Shown here piece by piece: positions 36,202 to 46,835 of a stretch of DNA of 64,000 nt. The number at the start of each line of letters is the position of its first letter. Positions within the stretch are counted from its first letter, which is position 1. Source of the stretch: Bimuria novae-zelandiae CBS 107.79 (taxonomy: Eukaryota > Ascomycota > Dothideomycetes > Pleosporales > Didymosphaeriaceae); the NCBI GenBank assembly GCA_010015655.1, contig ML976687.1, positions 553,965 to 617,964 of the forward strand. Direction: 5' to 3'. The notes under the pieces were generated by a model. The model saw nothing but the letters and a program-made list of their open reading frames with translations. It was not told the origin of the DNA and ran no database searches. Position numbers and translations under genes: made by a program.

Positions 36202-39200
36202 CAGACTTGCCAATAATCAATTCAATCAATTTCCAGACAGTGAATTGAATTGATTGTAATAAGTCATCCAGCCTTTTGAATTGATTGAATTGAAAGGTAT
36301 TTTCAAGCCGATTGATTGTAAATTAATTGTAAATTAATTATATATTCGTGCAAACTACATATAAATTACTAAGAAGCCTCGTCCTAGTTACACAAGCTGT
36401 ATAAGGTGTCGATTTCTTTGTTACTTAAAGTCGATAACTGCTTCGCAATAGCGCCATTAGAGGGTTTACTAAAGCTAGCTTTTAGCCAAGATCGTACAGA
36501 TTGTATTACTGCCAGTAATTGAGCACCTATATAGCGTCTTCTAGGCTCGAGGAGGTCGCTAAGTTCACTAAAAACGCGCTCACACTCACAGCTTGATACT
36601 AGAACTGTTAGTGTATCAATCGCAAACTTCGCCAAATTGGGGTATCTTAAGCGTAATCTGACCTAGTACTTAACAGGACTATCACCACTATTAAACTAAT
36701 GTTACGTCTACCTGGGCTCGCGCTTAAACTAGCAATTGTACTTATTACTATCTTCCTTATTTTTATCGTCGCTATCGCCGCTAGCAAGCTGGTTAATCGC
36801 ATTATTAAAGTTATTATTTATAGTTAACTGCTTAGAAGCCACTATATTAATAACTTTAGGTTAGTACTGCGCCCAAAGCTGCCAAAAACTAGCGTTAGCT
36901 AAGGCAAGCTAGTCAGGTTTCCCGCGCTAAGCTCGCTAGCAATAACGCTTATAGAAAGGATAAAGATAGTAAGCGGCGTAGTAAATAGGCAAGTCGTTAA
37001 GCTTACTATAGTACTAATTAAGTTTAAGCCATGCCGCGCGCAAGTTAGTAGGTAAGTAGTCCTCTAGGGCGCTAGTTTCGTGGTAATTAATATTATTAAA
37101 CGACTCGAGCTAATGCTTAAAGGTGGTAAGTAGCTACTTAAAAACTAGTATAACCTTATATATAGCGTTAAAAGCGTTGCCTTTGCCGCGGCCTTTAAGC
37201 CTCTTAGTGGCTTCTTTAAGCGGCAATAGCACCTCTATATATTTAGTTATTACTTGCTAATCGTTAGCTAATAGCCCGTTAGACCTCATCCACGCTAGCA
37301 CGTTAGGTAGCTTATTATTTTTTGCGCGCGCGTAGGCGTCAGTAGTGTAGGCATTATCTATATGGCGGGCGGCGTATGTGTTAATAGCGGTTTGTAGCTA
37401 AGAAGCGCAAGTAAGGGCGTCGTAGTAAGAGTTTTAGCGTGTAATTACTAGCTTTACAGGTTCGTAGATCTTGCGCTTGTTAGGAGGCAACGACTTGTTT
37501 ACTTAGTGCTAACACTAATTAAATAAATTATATTACAAAGGTGTTTTAATATAGCCTATAACATTAAACAAAAAGCCTAGCGGGCCTTATTTACGCCACT
37601 CGTCTATAAGTTTTGTCTCCTCTTGCCTTAGGTTAGCCGAAGCTTAGCGTAAAGGCATATAATTATTAACTTATATTTAGGTTAATATTATTAGCGTACG
37701 CCTTGTAGTCCTTGCTAAATAATAAAGCCTTTCTTACAAGGTTTATAATGTAAGGCGCGTAACAAAGACAATAATAAGATACTTAGAAGTTATACTTATT
37801 AGCGATATAATTAACTACCTTATCGTTAGTATTGGCATTATTAAGCACGAAGTAACTAACTTTACTACTATTAATACTAAACTTCTGTAGCGTTTTAACG
37901 ACGATTTCGCCTATCCTCTTACCGCTATAGGAGCCTAATAGCTATAGCAACGCAATTAGCAAGTTAACTACCTCGTTATTATTATTAGTATAGTGCGTAA
38001 CAATACTAAAGAAGCCACGTTTGCCGCCTTTTATTATCTAGCCGTCGAAGCTTATGTGGATGAGCGAGGCAGCACGTGATAGCTCGTTAATAACTTGCGG
38101 GAGCAAGTGATTGTAAAGCCTCATTGCGTACTAAGAAACTAATGTACGACTAGCCCACAGCGCCTCCTCTGCCTCTGGGTTGGCTAAGGCTAGCATCCTC
38201 TGGAACGTTGGTAATTTAAACTTACGCAAGGGGTGGTTGCCCTTAACGAGCCAAGTAATAGTAGCAAGCCTGAAGCTTTAAACGTTGAAGTTACCTAGCG
38301 TATTGGCAATGCTCTGGGTTAACACCACGCCGCGATTAGCTGCCTGTTGTAATAAGAGTTGACCCCCTAGCAGCAACGGCTTCGCGGCTGCCCCTGGCTT
38401 TGTATAGCCATGGCCCTTCATGCGCTCCTCAAGGTGCGCTGCTGCCGCCGAGGTTGACTTCGTGGTGTTGTATTTGCCAGTTTTGCCGCAATCGATACGC
38501 TTGTGCTGATGGCAGTACTTGCAGATGAACCAGATTTGCGATGGATCGGAGATGGGCGAGACACGATAGCCGTGGCGATAGATCCAGCTTTTCTTATGCT
38601 TGTAGGTGCGCAAAGGCGCGATAAAGCCCAGTAATCGCGCCCAATCGATGCCCTCAAAGTCGTCCTTAAAGAGCGCGTCAAGATCCTTAATGGCGCTTTT
38701 AGTATCTTCCGTTGTGGCCTTGGTGGCTGCTCTCGAGGGCTCTATGGCGGTGTTTTCAGGTAGCAAATCGCGTAACTGTGACTCAAATGGACGTTCCTCG
38801 GTGGCCTGGGACGTCGCGATTGCCAGGGCTTTGCGCGGTGAGGTGCGCGGTGAGGTGCGCGGTGAGGTGCGCGGAGGCAGCTGCTGCGACTCATCAAGTT
38901 CGATGGGTTCCCTGGCTGTACCACAGCCGCTGGTTCTAGCGCGTTTCGCAGGTGCTTTGGAGGCTTCGGCAGCGCGTTTGGCGCCCCTGGCTTGTCTGGG
39001 AGGCATATTGTCGGTATAGGTGTTGTAGAGACGTTGTTTGAAGCAAGAAACACGTAAATGTACGCAGTCAGTACGACGCGATTAGCTACGTACAGACGCG
39101 TTTGCTTCAGCCAATGAGATTCCACCGGGTGGACCCCGGCCCGTCATAAAGCCAACACCAGAAAGATACCGTGAGATCGCCGTTACAGCCAACTCAAAAA

Positions 39201-39380
39201 CCTCACTGGAGATAGCCCAAATACTTAATTAAATTAAGTTTACAATTAATCGTTTAAGCTGGGATTAATTTGATTACAAAATAATAGGTAGTTAATTAAT
39301 TTGCGATTGATTTGATTGAATTGCATTTTGCAATCAATTCAATCAATTTGAATCAATTGGATTGATTGTTGGCAAGTCTG
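36202..39380 (-). mobile_element. hAT-superfamily DNA transposon (3179 bp) nested in LINE 3
   Basis: The termini are CAGACTTGCCAA and TTGGCAAGTCTG, a 12-bp perfect TIR. The 8-bp duplication GTCTCTAA at 36194-36201 and 39381-39388 is diagnostic of hAT. Both subterminal regions (about 36213-36330 and 39225-39370) are packed with direct and inverted copies of CAATCAATTCAATCAATT-like words, likely transposase-binding sites by analogy with other hAT elements. One transposase frame fills the interior on the minus strand. Confidence 0.96.
36384..39006 (-). pseudogene. hAT transposase, RIP-mutated in the centre
   Basis: The N-terminal 242 codons are open (39006-38278). They hold a basic region, a TSPR tandem repeat encoded by a 12-bp repeat (about 38838-38873) and a BED-type zinc finger with C162, C165, H191 and H199. 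The centre reads through stops as LIHISFDGWIIKGGKRGFFS, SYFVLNNANTNDKVVN (family D now N) and KRLKGRGKGNAF. The C-terminal dimerisation domain is open at 36635-36384: AIDTLTVLVSSCECERVFS and RRRYIGAQLLAVIQSVRSWL. Total original length is about 870 aa. Roughly fifteen stops sit in the middle third, so the protein is dead, but the ends are well preserved. Confidence 0.92.
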
Positions 39381-40951
39381 GTCTCTAATACCTCTATAGG
39401 AGGAGCCTTAGGCTAAAGTGTTGCCTATTTAAGGGCCACTTTAACTATCCTATAGAGGTGCTACTGTGCTATTTTGCCTGCGCGACAGATAGCCTTTAGC
39501 TTAGTCTTTATAGGCTTAGTAATATATCTGTTAACCTAGCGAGGAGCTGCTGGGCAGTTAGTGTGACTAGCTAGATAAGGGCTATAATAGTTGGCACACA
39601 TAGCTTTGTGGGCGCAACTATCTCTATACTATCCTTAGTGTCTATCTATGCGGTCCCCGCAGTGTGCACAGCGGGCTACTTGGGTATAGTAGGCAGCGTT
39701 GCAGTAGCCCTGGCAGCCTGGGTTATGTCGCTGTATAGTAGGATGCTTGTAGATTTCCTTCGAGAATTAGCTAGTGCTAAAGAGCCGGAACGAGCGGACT
39801 GGCTCCTTATATAAAATAATCTAGGTAGTAAGGCTATGCTAATTCGCCCTATGTTATAAAGTCCTGTAACTAACTAGCTACTTACCTATTTGCAAGCAGA
39901 CCTCTTCCTCTACTAGCTAGATAGTAATTAGTAGTTCTATACTGTCCAGGGTCTAGAAAGAGCTAGGTACTCCTTATACTACGTAGTTAGTCTAGCGTTC
40001 TAGGATCCTCACCGCGTCTCCGTCTAGCGCTCTTACTAGAAGTTCCTAGTTTTCTTAAGTTAGAAGTCGGCCCCAGATGTTCTTATTTGCTAGGGTAATT
40101 ACCCAGCCTGTGTTAATTAGTAATGCGGTAAGTATGTCTTTAAGGGTAAGTCCTGCTATACTCTTGCATATTACCTACCTTACTATAAAGGGTAAGGGTT
40201 ATTACAGTCGCATTACTAGGTTAGAGATAGCTACGAATATTCGATTATCTTCTTTTAGCTTAGCGGGCGGGTTAGGCCAGAGCCTAGCAAGGATTAGAGG
40301 TTGACTGCCACCCCTATCTAAGATCTAGGGGTCTCTAGCTACGTCCGCCTAAGAGCGGCGTCCTAACTCTTAGCTCTTAGGGTTGCTGTGACTAGTGTTG
40401 CTGCTCTAGCGGGAGCTAGGGGGGGAGTTACTTAAGGAGAGCAAAATTAGAGCCTAGATAACTCTTTACTATAGCTCCTTAGTAATCTTAGCTTTTTAAG
40501 GGTTAGTGTAGCTCTCTGCGTGTTGGTCTACTGCTACTATAAAAGCCATAGTAATAGTGTTCTACAGCTAGGTAATCTGCTAAGTCTTAGTAATGTGGCG
40601 TTAGATAGCATCAGAGACGCGAGATTTAAAAGCGCCCCTACCAAGGTTCTAGCTACTTAGAAGGGGTGCACGGTGATACATGTCCTTCTAGGGCTATCTT
40701 AGGGCGCGTGTATAAAACTGCTGAGGGATTACAGGGTCTAGGGACCCTATGTGCTGGGAGGAGGGAGACTTTGCCATCCTGACAAGCTCCTTTGCGCGTC
40801 TGCGCGGAGGGCTAGGCGAACGTTAGAGGTACTCCTAGAATTAGCGCAGTGAGCTTGTTCAGTTACTAGGATTATTAGGGTCTTTAGAGAGGATATCTAA
40901 CAATCGAAAAGTTGGTGTTCGGTGTAGGATTAGGTGTTAGGATTAGGTGGC

Positions 40952-42072
40952 GATATGCCTGTGGCTCTAAAAGAGCTAAGGATAGTTAATTCCTTAAAGG
41001 AGGCCTTCTACGCATTCTAGAATAGTGGGAAGAAGTCGCCTTTAGTAATAGAAGCTAAGCCCTAGCTTCTATAAAGGTAATTTAATAGCTCTGCTAAGTA
41101 GGCTATTAATAAAGGCTTAAATATCGTAACGTCAAGTGGCTAAAGCGTATAAGTTAAATAAAGAGGCAGAATAGTAAGCAGGATCTTATTCTAATTATAA
41201 TAGTTAATAAAGTCTATAGTAATGTAGGAGCTATAGCCGTCTAGGACTAAAAGTCGATATAATCGTCGAGCCTTCTCTTTTATACAGCGATTAAACACCT
41301 GCTTAAGCCAGGCAAGTCCAATATCGTTGTTTATCTAGCTAGAGGATAATAAGGTAATAAAGACTTCATGATATCCTGCCTTAATATCCTCTACCTAGCT
41401 TGATTGGATGCCCTTGTTGGCAGCCTTATAGATAAGGCTTGGCGGTAGAGCTGATCTATTAGCGCAGATACATGCCAGGAGCGTGATCTATGCGCGATTG
41501 CTATCTTAAAGTAATGCTCTAACCTCTTTCTTCTCCCACATTTGTCTGCTGAATATTCTCTTTAATCTACTAACAATACCAATCAGGACGCCTTTTTCAT
41601 CTATATTATAGATATAACGAGGATCTATGCGATATTAATCTATCTTACTATGTAGAAGGTTAAAATAGAAGTAATATTTATCTACTAAATTAGCGTTATA
41701 GCGATTGCTATCTATCCCGACGGTTTATTACGAGATAAGATGAATGCTGTGTTAGTTAATAAAGCGGGTAACCTAGCTCTCGCTGACTGGCTCCTTTGCT
41801 ATTGTTGAGGCAAAGTTCCGTATTATCTCTCTAGTAGGAGGTATATGTCTCTCTGTGAGTCTTTTAATATATCGTACAAGCTCCTCCTCTTGCTGTGGGG
41901 TGAGCTTTTGCTGGCTAGAGTTCTTGACTTGTGTAGGGCGCGTTATTCCTCTATGCCTTCGGATTAATGTAGACCGTACAACACCATATTTAGTAGTAGT
42001 TTTTGTGTACGAGAAAGTTTCGCCTAGCTTTAACAATTCAATATTATTAATCGTAGCTTAAATTAGATCCAT
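40952..42072 (-). pseudogene. Transposase of element P, N-terminal and catalytic part
   Basis: Starts ATG 42072 (MDLI, then TAA in place of a probable CAA). The open part 42036-41773 is a psq/CENPB-type DNA-binding region: GETFSYTKTTTKYGVVRSTL, LTPQQEEELVRYIKRL and PPTREIIRNFAS. The DDE_1 domain follows with YIYNIDEKGVLIG, LLVLDGYSSYITIDFI and LPLYLTYTLQPLDVTIFKPL, so the D-D-D residues can still be read. A moderate number of stops is present. LINE 3 interrupts the frame at 40951. Confidence 0.88.
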
Positions 42073-42146
42073 ATTGGTGGAGTTGTCGCGTGTTGAAGTT
42101 GAGGGTGTTTTGGTGTTGCCCGCGCATCACGCGCACGGACACGTTA

Positions 42147-43130
42147 TTTTAGACGCCATAGGCGAAAATCATGGGCCAGATTTTTACCTGTTTTAACTCC
42201 CCGATGTCCTCCATGATCGTGTCTTTAGTCCTTGTAAACTGAGCGCAGCAGCGCAAGGAGAAGAACCATTCCTCCGAGGAGACGGTGATTTTTATTCTCC
42301 CGCCCGGACACTAAGCCGTGCTCTTGCCAGGCTTTTAGACGCACCGGGCCGAAGATCATGATGTTAATGTCTTCATTATTCAAGTCCCATGTGCTCTTCG
42401 TAACGATGTTTTTAGTCCCCCGCGAACCCAGAACCAGTGCGGAGAGAAGCATATCAATGCGTCGCGAAGCCTTTTTTACTCCACACGGAGTCACACAGAC
42501 ACCATAACTGCGTCTTTCCATGTATTTTACCACTAGCAACACCGCCACCATACAATATGGTGCTTGATGTTTTAGTCGCCTCCTCCGAGAGCATTATGCG
42601 ATTTCCAGTCCTTTTCAGACACCCCCATAGGTCGGACTTTTTCCAATTTTAGTTCCCACATCGATCTCTTTGGTTGTTCTTTTTAGTCCCCCAACCACCA
42701 CACCACCCATGAAATTGTTATTCGTCATTTTTAGTACCCCACACCACCACACCGCCCATCAGCTGCCACCATCACCATTTTTAGTCCCCCCACTTGGAGG
42801 AGTACTGCCGTGAAGAACTCATTCCACGAAAAACACTCTGTATTTATACTTCCACATCCCGTATATCCTCAGCGCGCACGTACCGCGAAACTATCCCTCA
42901 TGCAGACCATCTACGCTGATGGGGCTCATCATCATCACGCTCCAAAACCGGACATCCACCCATGAAGCCGAGAATAGTGAATTTTGTGAGTGTACAAGAC
43001 CCGACAAGCTCACAGCACCATGTGCTTGACTTGCGAAGCTTTGGACCACTTCCCGAACCATATATCTTGCTCCATTTCCTTTTTAGCGACCCATGGTCTG
43101 ATTGCGGATACATTTTTAGTCTCGTAGAGC
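42147..43130. repeat. Degenerate array with TTTTTAGTCCCC motifs (right block)
   Basis: Continuation of the array at 17554-19319 on the other side of the nest. (T)TTTTAGTC or close variants occur near 42225, 42331, 42411, 42571, 42648, 42683, 42730, 42779, 43081 and 43112, often followed by CCCC. Between 42683 and 42790 three copies are only 48 bp apart with CCACCACACC-type spacers. No coding potential is convincing on either strand. From 43130 to 43503 is ordinary non-coding sequence downstream of CPA1. Confidence 0.7.
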
Positions 43131-43503
43131 AAGCGCAGTACCGTGAAGAGGAGAAGGACAAGAGGAGCTTGCTGGGGATTTGTATCTTTCGGCCGCATCC
43201 GAACTCACATCAAACACCCGATCCGAAGCGTGTATGATGTGCGATGATGTCCATCATCAGAGGATTATAATGTCTTCCATCAAGAGTTTATAAATTCGCA
43301 TAGAACGAGTCTCGCAAATATAGCATGTAACAATATCAAGCAAATCAATTTAGCCAATTGTCAACCAATACCCGCATAGCTGATATATACATGCACGCAC
43401 CGAAAACAAGACCAGCACCAGAGCGAACCCAAAGCATCCAAATGAACTCCCAGAACGACCCGGCCTTCCGCGAACGCACCACAAAAACCACTGAATTGAC
43501 ATT

Positions 43504-45013
43504 CTAGGCAGCAGCGGCGATCGGCTGAGGAGGCGGGGTACCCCTAGTGTCCATCACAACCTCCTGAATCTTGCCGACGGTGTGGGCACCCTCAGAGTCA
43601 TCCGGGTGCGCTGGGTGCACACCAACACGCTCCTTGCTGAGCAAATCCACCAACAGCGGGCTGGGCTTGTTGTTCCTGTCGGAAAACATAGCCTGCTGAT
43701 CCTTGTACTTCTTCACACTCTCAATGTACTTGTCGAAGAGGTACGCCGAGTCGAGCGGTCCGCCCTTGGCCTCGGGATGGAACTGCGCACTGAAGATGGG
43801 GCGGCTGTTGTGGATGAGACCCTCGTTCGACTGGTCGTTGAGGTTGGTGAAGAACTCCCTCCAGTCTCCAGGAAGGGTGGTGGGGTCGACGGCGTACCCG
43901 TGGTTCTGCGAGGTAATGTGGCACTTTCCGGTGGTGAGGTCGAGGGCTGGGATGTTGTGGGCGCGGTTGCCGTACTTGAGCTTGATGGTCTTGGCGCCGG
44001 CGGCGAGGGCAAGCAGCTGGTGACCCATACAGATGCCCATGATGGGGATCTGAGAGCTCTCAAACAGCTTGCGAAGGTTGTACACGGTGGAACTGCAGTG
44101 GGTTGGGTCGCCAGGGCCGTTCGAGATGAAGACGCCATCGAAGTGGTGGGCGACCTTGTGGATGGGGTAGTCGAAGGGGAAAGCAGTGACGCTAGCTCCA
44201 CGAGAGACGAGGCTGCGAAGGATATTCTCCTTGACACCGCAGTCGATCAAGGCGACGTGCATGTCACCGAGCGAGGAGCTCACGTGGAATGGGGCCTTGG
44301 TGCTGACCCTGCGGACAAGGTTGATCGCCTCCGGGTCGATGAATGCCTCGTCCTCATCGGCATCGTACTCCTCTCCGATAGAAATGCGGGCCAACGAAGA
44401 ACCCTGCTCACGGAGGTATGTGACTACCTCACGGGTATCCACACCAGAGATGGCGGGAACACCTTCGCTAGCACACCACTCTGACAGACTCTGAACAGCA
44501 GTCCAATGGCTGTGCTTCAAGGCGTAGTCTTGAACAACGATACCAGACGCCTGGATGTGTGGGGACTCGAAGTAGCGGAGCAGGCCGTGCTCGTCGCGGG
44601 CCGCGGAGGGCACGCCGTAGTTGCCGATCAAGGGCTGGGTGAAGACGAGGATCTGACCGCGGTACGAGGGGTCGGACATGGATTCGGGGTATCCGACGAG
44701 CGACGTGGTGAAGACGGCCTCACCGGAGATGTTGGCTTTGGCGCCAAACGACTTTCCGGAAAAGATTGGCCCATTCTAACTGGCGGTGAGCGACGTGTAC
44801 ATCATGTCCGAATCTGGGTAAACGTACCTTGATGGTGAAGGTGGCCCTCTCGGTGGAGATGGGAGTTGCCTTTCGGTGGGGAGTAGTAGGCACTTGTCGG
44901 GGTGTGTTGGCTTGCACAGTGGCCATGAAGCGCGCCTGTGCTCGGCTCTTTGTCACATGTCCCAGGACACGTGCGGACCTGACCGCGGCAGGCTTGAAGA
45001 GTTGCGACATCAT
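43504..45013 (-). CDS. CPA1: Carbamoyl-phosphate synthase, arginine-specific, small (glutaminase) subunit
   Basis: Two exons, 45013-44828 and 44775-43504, with a 52-bp intron, give 485 aa. This subunit releases ammonia from glutamine for the large subunit, making carbamoyl phosphate for citrulline and arginine. The first 40 or so residues are basic and poor in acids, fitting a mitochondrial presequence as in the Neurospora arg-2 product. The N-terminal CPSase small-chain domain has [35 protein letters not shown] and QPLIGNYGV. The class-I glutamine amidotransferase domain has [16 protein letters not shown] (catalytic C311) and FHPEAKGGP (H395, E397). The triad is complete. The arginine-specific identity rests on the separate small chain, the presequence and the attenuator-peptide uORF upstream. 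Confidence 0.96.
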
Positions 45014-45073
45014 CTTGAGTGGAGTCTGGGGTAGGTAGATTGAAGAATGGTAGCAGGGTGCGAGTGGAGCTCT

Positions 45074-45364
45074 TTAGTTAATCGAAGCCTTCCACAGGTG
45101 GTCTGTTGGACGTGTTAGCCGGCACCTGAACCATGTTTGCCATGCGGTGTCATACCAGAGATGTAGTCCTATACACTCAATTAGCCATGGTCATCGAAAA
45201 GGAAGAGAAGGAAGGCGTGAGGAAGCTTGCTCATCATTGACCGGATAGCCGCCGGCGCAGACGAAGAATTGACGGTGTGTGCGTTGGAGCGATAAGGGAG
45301 AGATGAAGGTGAAGCGAAGCGACTTTGCACGTACCTGGGAAGTGAAGATTGAAACAGCACGCAT
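45074..45364 (-). promoter_or_regulatory. Arginine attenuator peptide uORF in the CPA1 leader, in three exons
   Basis: A 23-codon uORF is read by joining 45364-45335, 45168-45156 and 45102-45074, with GT-AG introns of 166 and 53 bp. The first exon ends SIFTSQ, the 13-nt middle exon gives DYIS and the last gives DHLWKASIN before TAA. The conserved core S-Q-D-Y-(I/L)-S-D-H-(I/L)-W is the arginine attenuator peptide known from fungal CPA1/arg-2 genes, which stalls ribosomes at the uORF stop when arginine is high and lowers translation of the main ORF. The uORF stop lies 60 nt upstream of the CPA1 ATG. The reading is supported by the fit of all three pieces to the family core; splicing itself is inferred. 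Confidence 0.88.
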
Positions 45365-45513
45365 AAGCGCGGCGGAGTCCAATACCGGTGTATATCAGGG
45401 CAGGGCGGGCACAATAGACCCTATCAAGCAGTTCTTTCGTGAAGCTGGTGTAGAGAAGGCGTATGTGAAGGTTGCAGACCCCGCCGGCGGTCAAGAGAAT
45501 CTGCGATAAACAC

Positions 45514-45559
45514 ACCGCGCTAAGCCGTCAAAGACCACCGCGCTAAGCCGTCAAAGACC
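45514..45559. repeat. Perfect tandem duplication of a 23-bp unit upstream of CPA1
   Basis: The unit, containing GCGCTAAGCCGTCAAAGACC, occurs twice head to tail, about 150 bp upstream of the attenuator uORF start. Just beside it is a CCGCCGGCGG palindrome (45481-45490). A doubled cis-element is possible; function is not shown. The remainder of 45365-45935 has no gene. Confidence 0.8.
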
Positions 45560-45935
45560 ACCAGGCGGTCCGAGCATCGCAGCTATGAATGACGCAGGAC
45601 ACAATTTTTGCTGTCAAAAAATCGTCATGCTTTTGGCGAATTTTTCATTGGCCGCTTCGCAGTTCAACCGGTCCGATGTGCATCTTCATATGCCGCGCGC
45701 CCTCCGATATCGAGGTCTCCATGTGACTTGCAAAGCGCCCGCGGGCCGCAAACACCGTGCTAGCGTTTTTACCTACGGAGAAGGGGTCTAGATGAATGAC
45801 GTCCTTCTTCAGCACCTGCAACAACGAGAACCAACCTACGGGGCGCATGTTCTTAAAAGAACATCATGAGCTTTGGTTGAACATTCTTTGAGACTTCCAT
45901 AAATGTTGTTCCGGAGGCCTGACGAAATCCGCGAT

Positions 45936-46835
45936 TCACGATCCGCCAAATCCCTCTACCCCTTCCCCTCTCTCAGAATACTCCCACTTATTCTCCTCTA
46001 CAAACGCGTCCAGTGCCTCAATATCCCTACACTGCCGGTTCCCCGTCCGCCTGATGCTGTGCTTCATCCCAGGCGTATGATTATGCGGCGGATACTCCAG
46101 CGTCGTGTCCGCGGTGCAGCGTATCGCCTGTCGCACGTAGTTGAAGCAGTGCCCGAGGTGGTACCAGTCGGCTTCGGTGTTGTTCCAGTGCGTGTGGTGG
46201 CCGTGGCCTGAGCTTTCTGGGGACGGTGGGTCGTATATGAGTGCGCGGAACATTGCCTGTGGTTGCTGTTAGCAGGGGAGTCTCTGGACGGGGGCAGAGG
46301 GAGGTGGGAGACTTACCAGGCAATGAAGCTGGTGGTACACGCTCAGCGAGTAGTGATCGAGGTCGTCCAAGGGCTGCGATGGATCGTCGACTTTGATGAA
46401 TTTTTGGTCGGATGTGGTCGCGTACATGTGAGACCATAGGGCATCGGACTCTTTCCCGCGGACGATCCAAGCGTCGTCGTCGGTGAAGATGGGTTCGCCG
46501 GGGATGAATGGGACTTGTATCTGTCAGTAAGCGTCTATGACTGTGGCAAGATTAATCATACTGTAGGGGACGAAGCCCGTCGAATGTCTTCTGGTTCGAG
46601 AGGAGTAGGACCCGAAGACGTAAGAGCCGACCATGAGCGCGATGACGAGGAAGCTTTGCAGGACCGGCTTGAGAAACGATCTCAGATTACTTCTGTCTAC
46701 ACTTCGCTTCTCCGCGAACGAGTCATCCAGGCTATGTCCAGGGCCTTCCGCCTCTTCATCCTTACTATCGGTACTGACTGGCGCGTAGGCACCACCTCCT
46801 AACGTTGCAAATATAGCTTGTGCTCTTTTCGACAT
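45936..46835 (-). CDS. UstYa-like protein (DUF3328), membrane-anchored
   Basis: Exons 46835-46562, 46513-46317 and 46256-45936 give 263 aa; the summed length is a multiple of three. A hydrophobic segment at about residues 53-70 (FLKPVLQSFLVIALMVGSYV) is a single membrane anchor. The lumenal part has the two conserved DUF3328 motifs: VYHQLHC, and later HLGHCFNYVRQAIRC followed by ADTTLE, matching the HxxHC pattern. A His-rich stretch (SGHGHHTHWN) precedes the second motif. UstYa-type proteins act in oxidation or cyclisation steps of fungal RiPPs (ustiloxins, cyclochlorotine), but many copies lie outside clusters. No precursor peptide or UstYb partner is seen nearby, so the substrate is unknown. 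The first-intron acceptor (AAG at 46514-46516) was picked because it keeps frame; a nearby CAG does not. Confidence 0.88.

Larger units (their letters stand above)
35935..40850 (-). pseudogene. LINE 3 ORF1 remnant, interrupted by the hAT element
   Basis: The 3' part is open at 36213-35935 (MASLLETVPSHLSAQRQEG..., Ser/Thr-rich). The 5' part lies at about 39390-40850. A zinc-knuckle stretch near 39760-39640 reads CQGYCNAAYYTQVARCAHCGD, cut by few stops and typical of ORF1 in this clade. The hAT element interrupts the ORF just downstream of the knuckles. Confidence 0.7.
31701..40936 (-). mobile_element. LINE-type non-LTR retrotransposon 3 (Tad1-like), split by a hAT element
   Basis: A 15-bp target-site duplication, TTAGGATTAGGTGGC, lies at 31686-31700 and 40937-40951. 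The 3' end on the left has a (TTGG)n tail (about 31701-31723). Without the hAT element and one copy of its duplication the length is about 6.05 kb. It is inserted in the transposase of P. RIP damage is intermediate between LINEs 1 and 2. A GA/GT-rich microsatellite (about 31965-32000) lies in the 3' part. Confidence 0.92.
19322..42144 (-). mobile_element. Pogo/Fot1-like DNA transposon P, outermost shell of a seven-element nest
   Basis: The right terminus is at 42144: its reverse complement begins ACGTGTCCGTGCGCGTGATG, and it is followed by TA (42145-42146). The same 20-mer begins at 19322 after TA (19320-19321), so a TA duplication flanks 22.8 kb. Removing nested elements (D, A, LINE 3 and their contents) leaves about 2.1 kb, normal for a Fot1-type element. 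Its transposase is in two pieces on the minus strand (42072-40952 and 31700-30962). At the left end the terminal motif CGCGTGATGCGCGG occurs twice, at 19332-19345 and 30837-30850, with element D inserted at a TA between them. The array motifs continue directly on both sides. Confidence 0.82.

Noticed and set aside
38606..39019. Plus-strand 137-codon frame
   Set aside because: It is antisense to the hAT transposase N-terminus, where the BED finger reads on the minus strand.
39608..39814. Plus-strand hydrophobic frame
   Set aside because: It is antisense to the zinc knuckles of LINE 3 ORF1.
43582..44484. 300-codon plus-strand frame
   Set aside because: It is a shadow of CPA1 exon 2; the minus strand has the complete glutaminase motifs.
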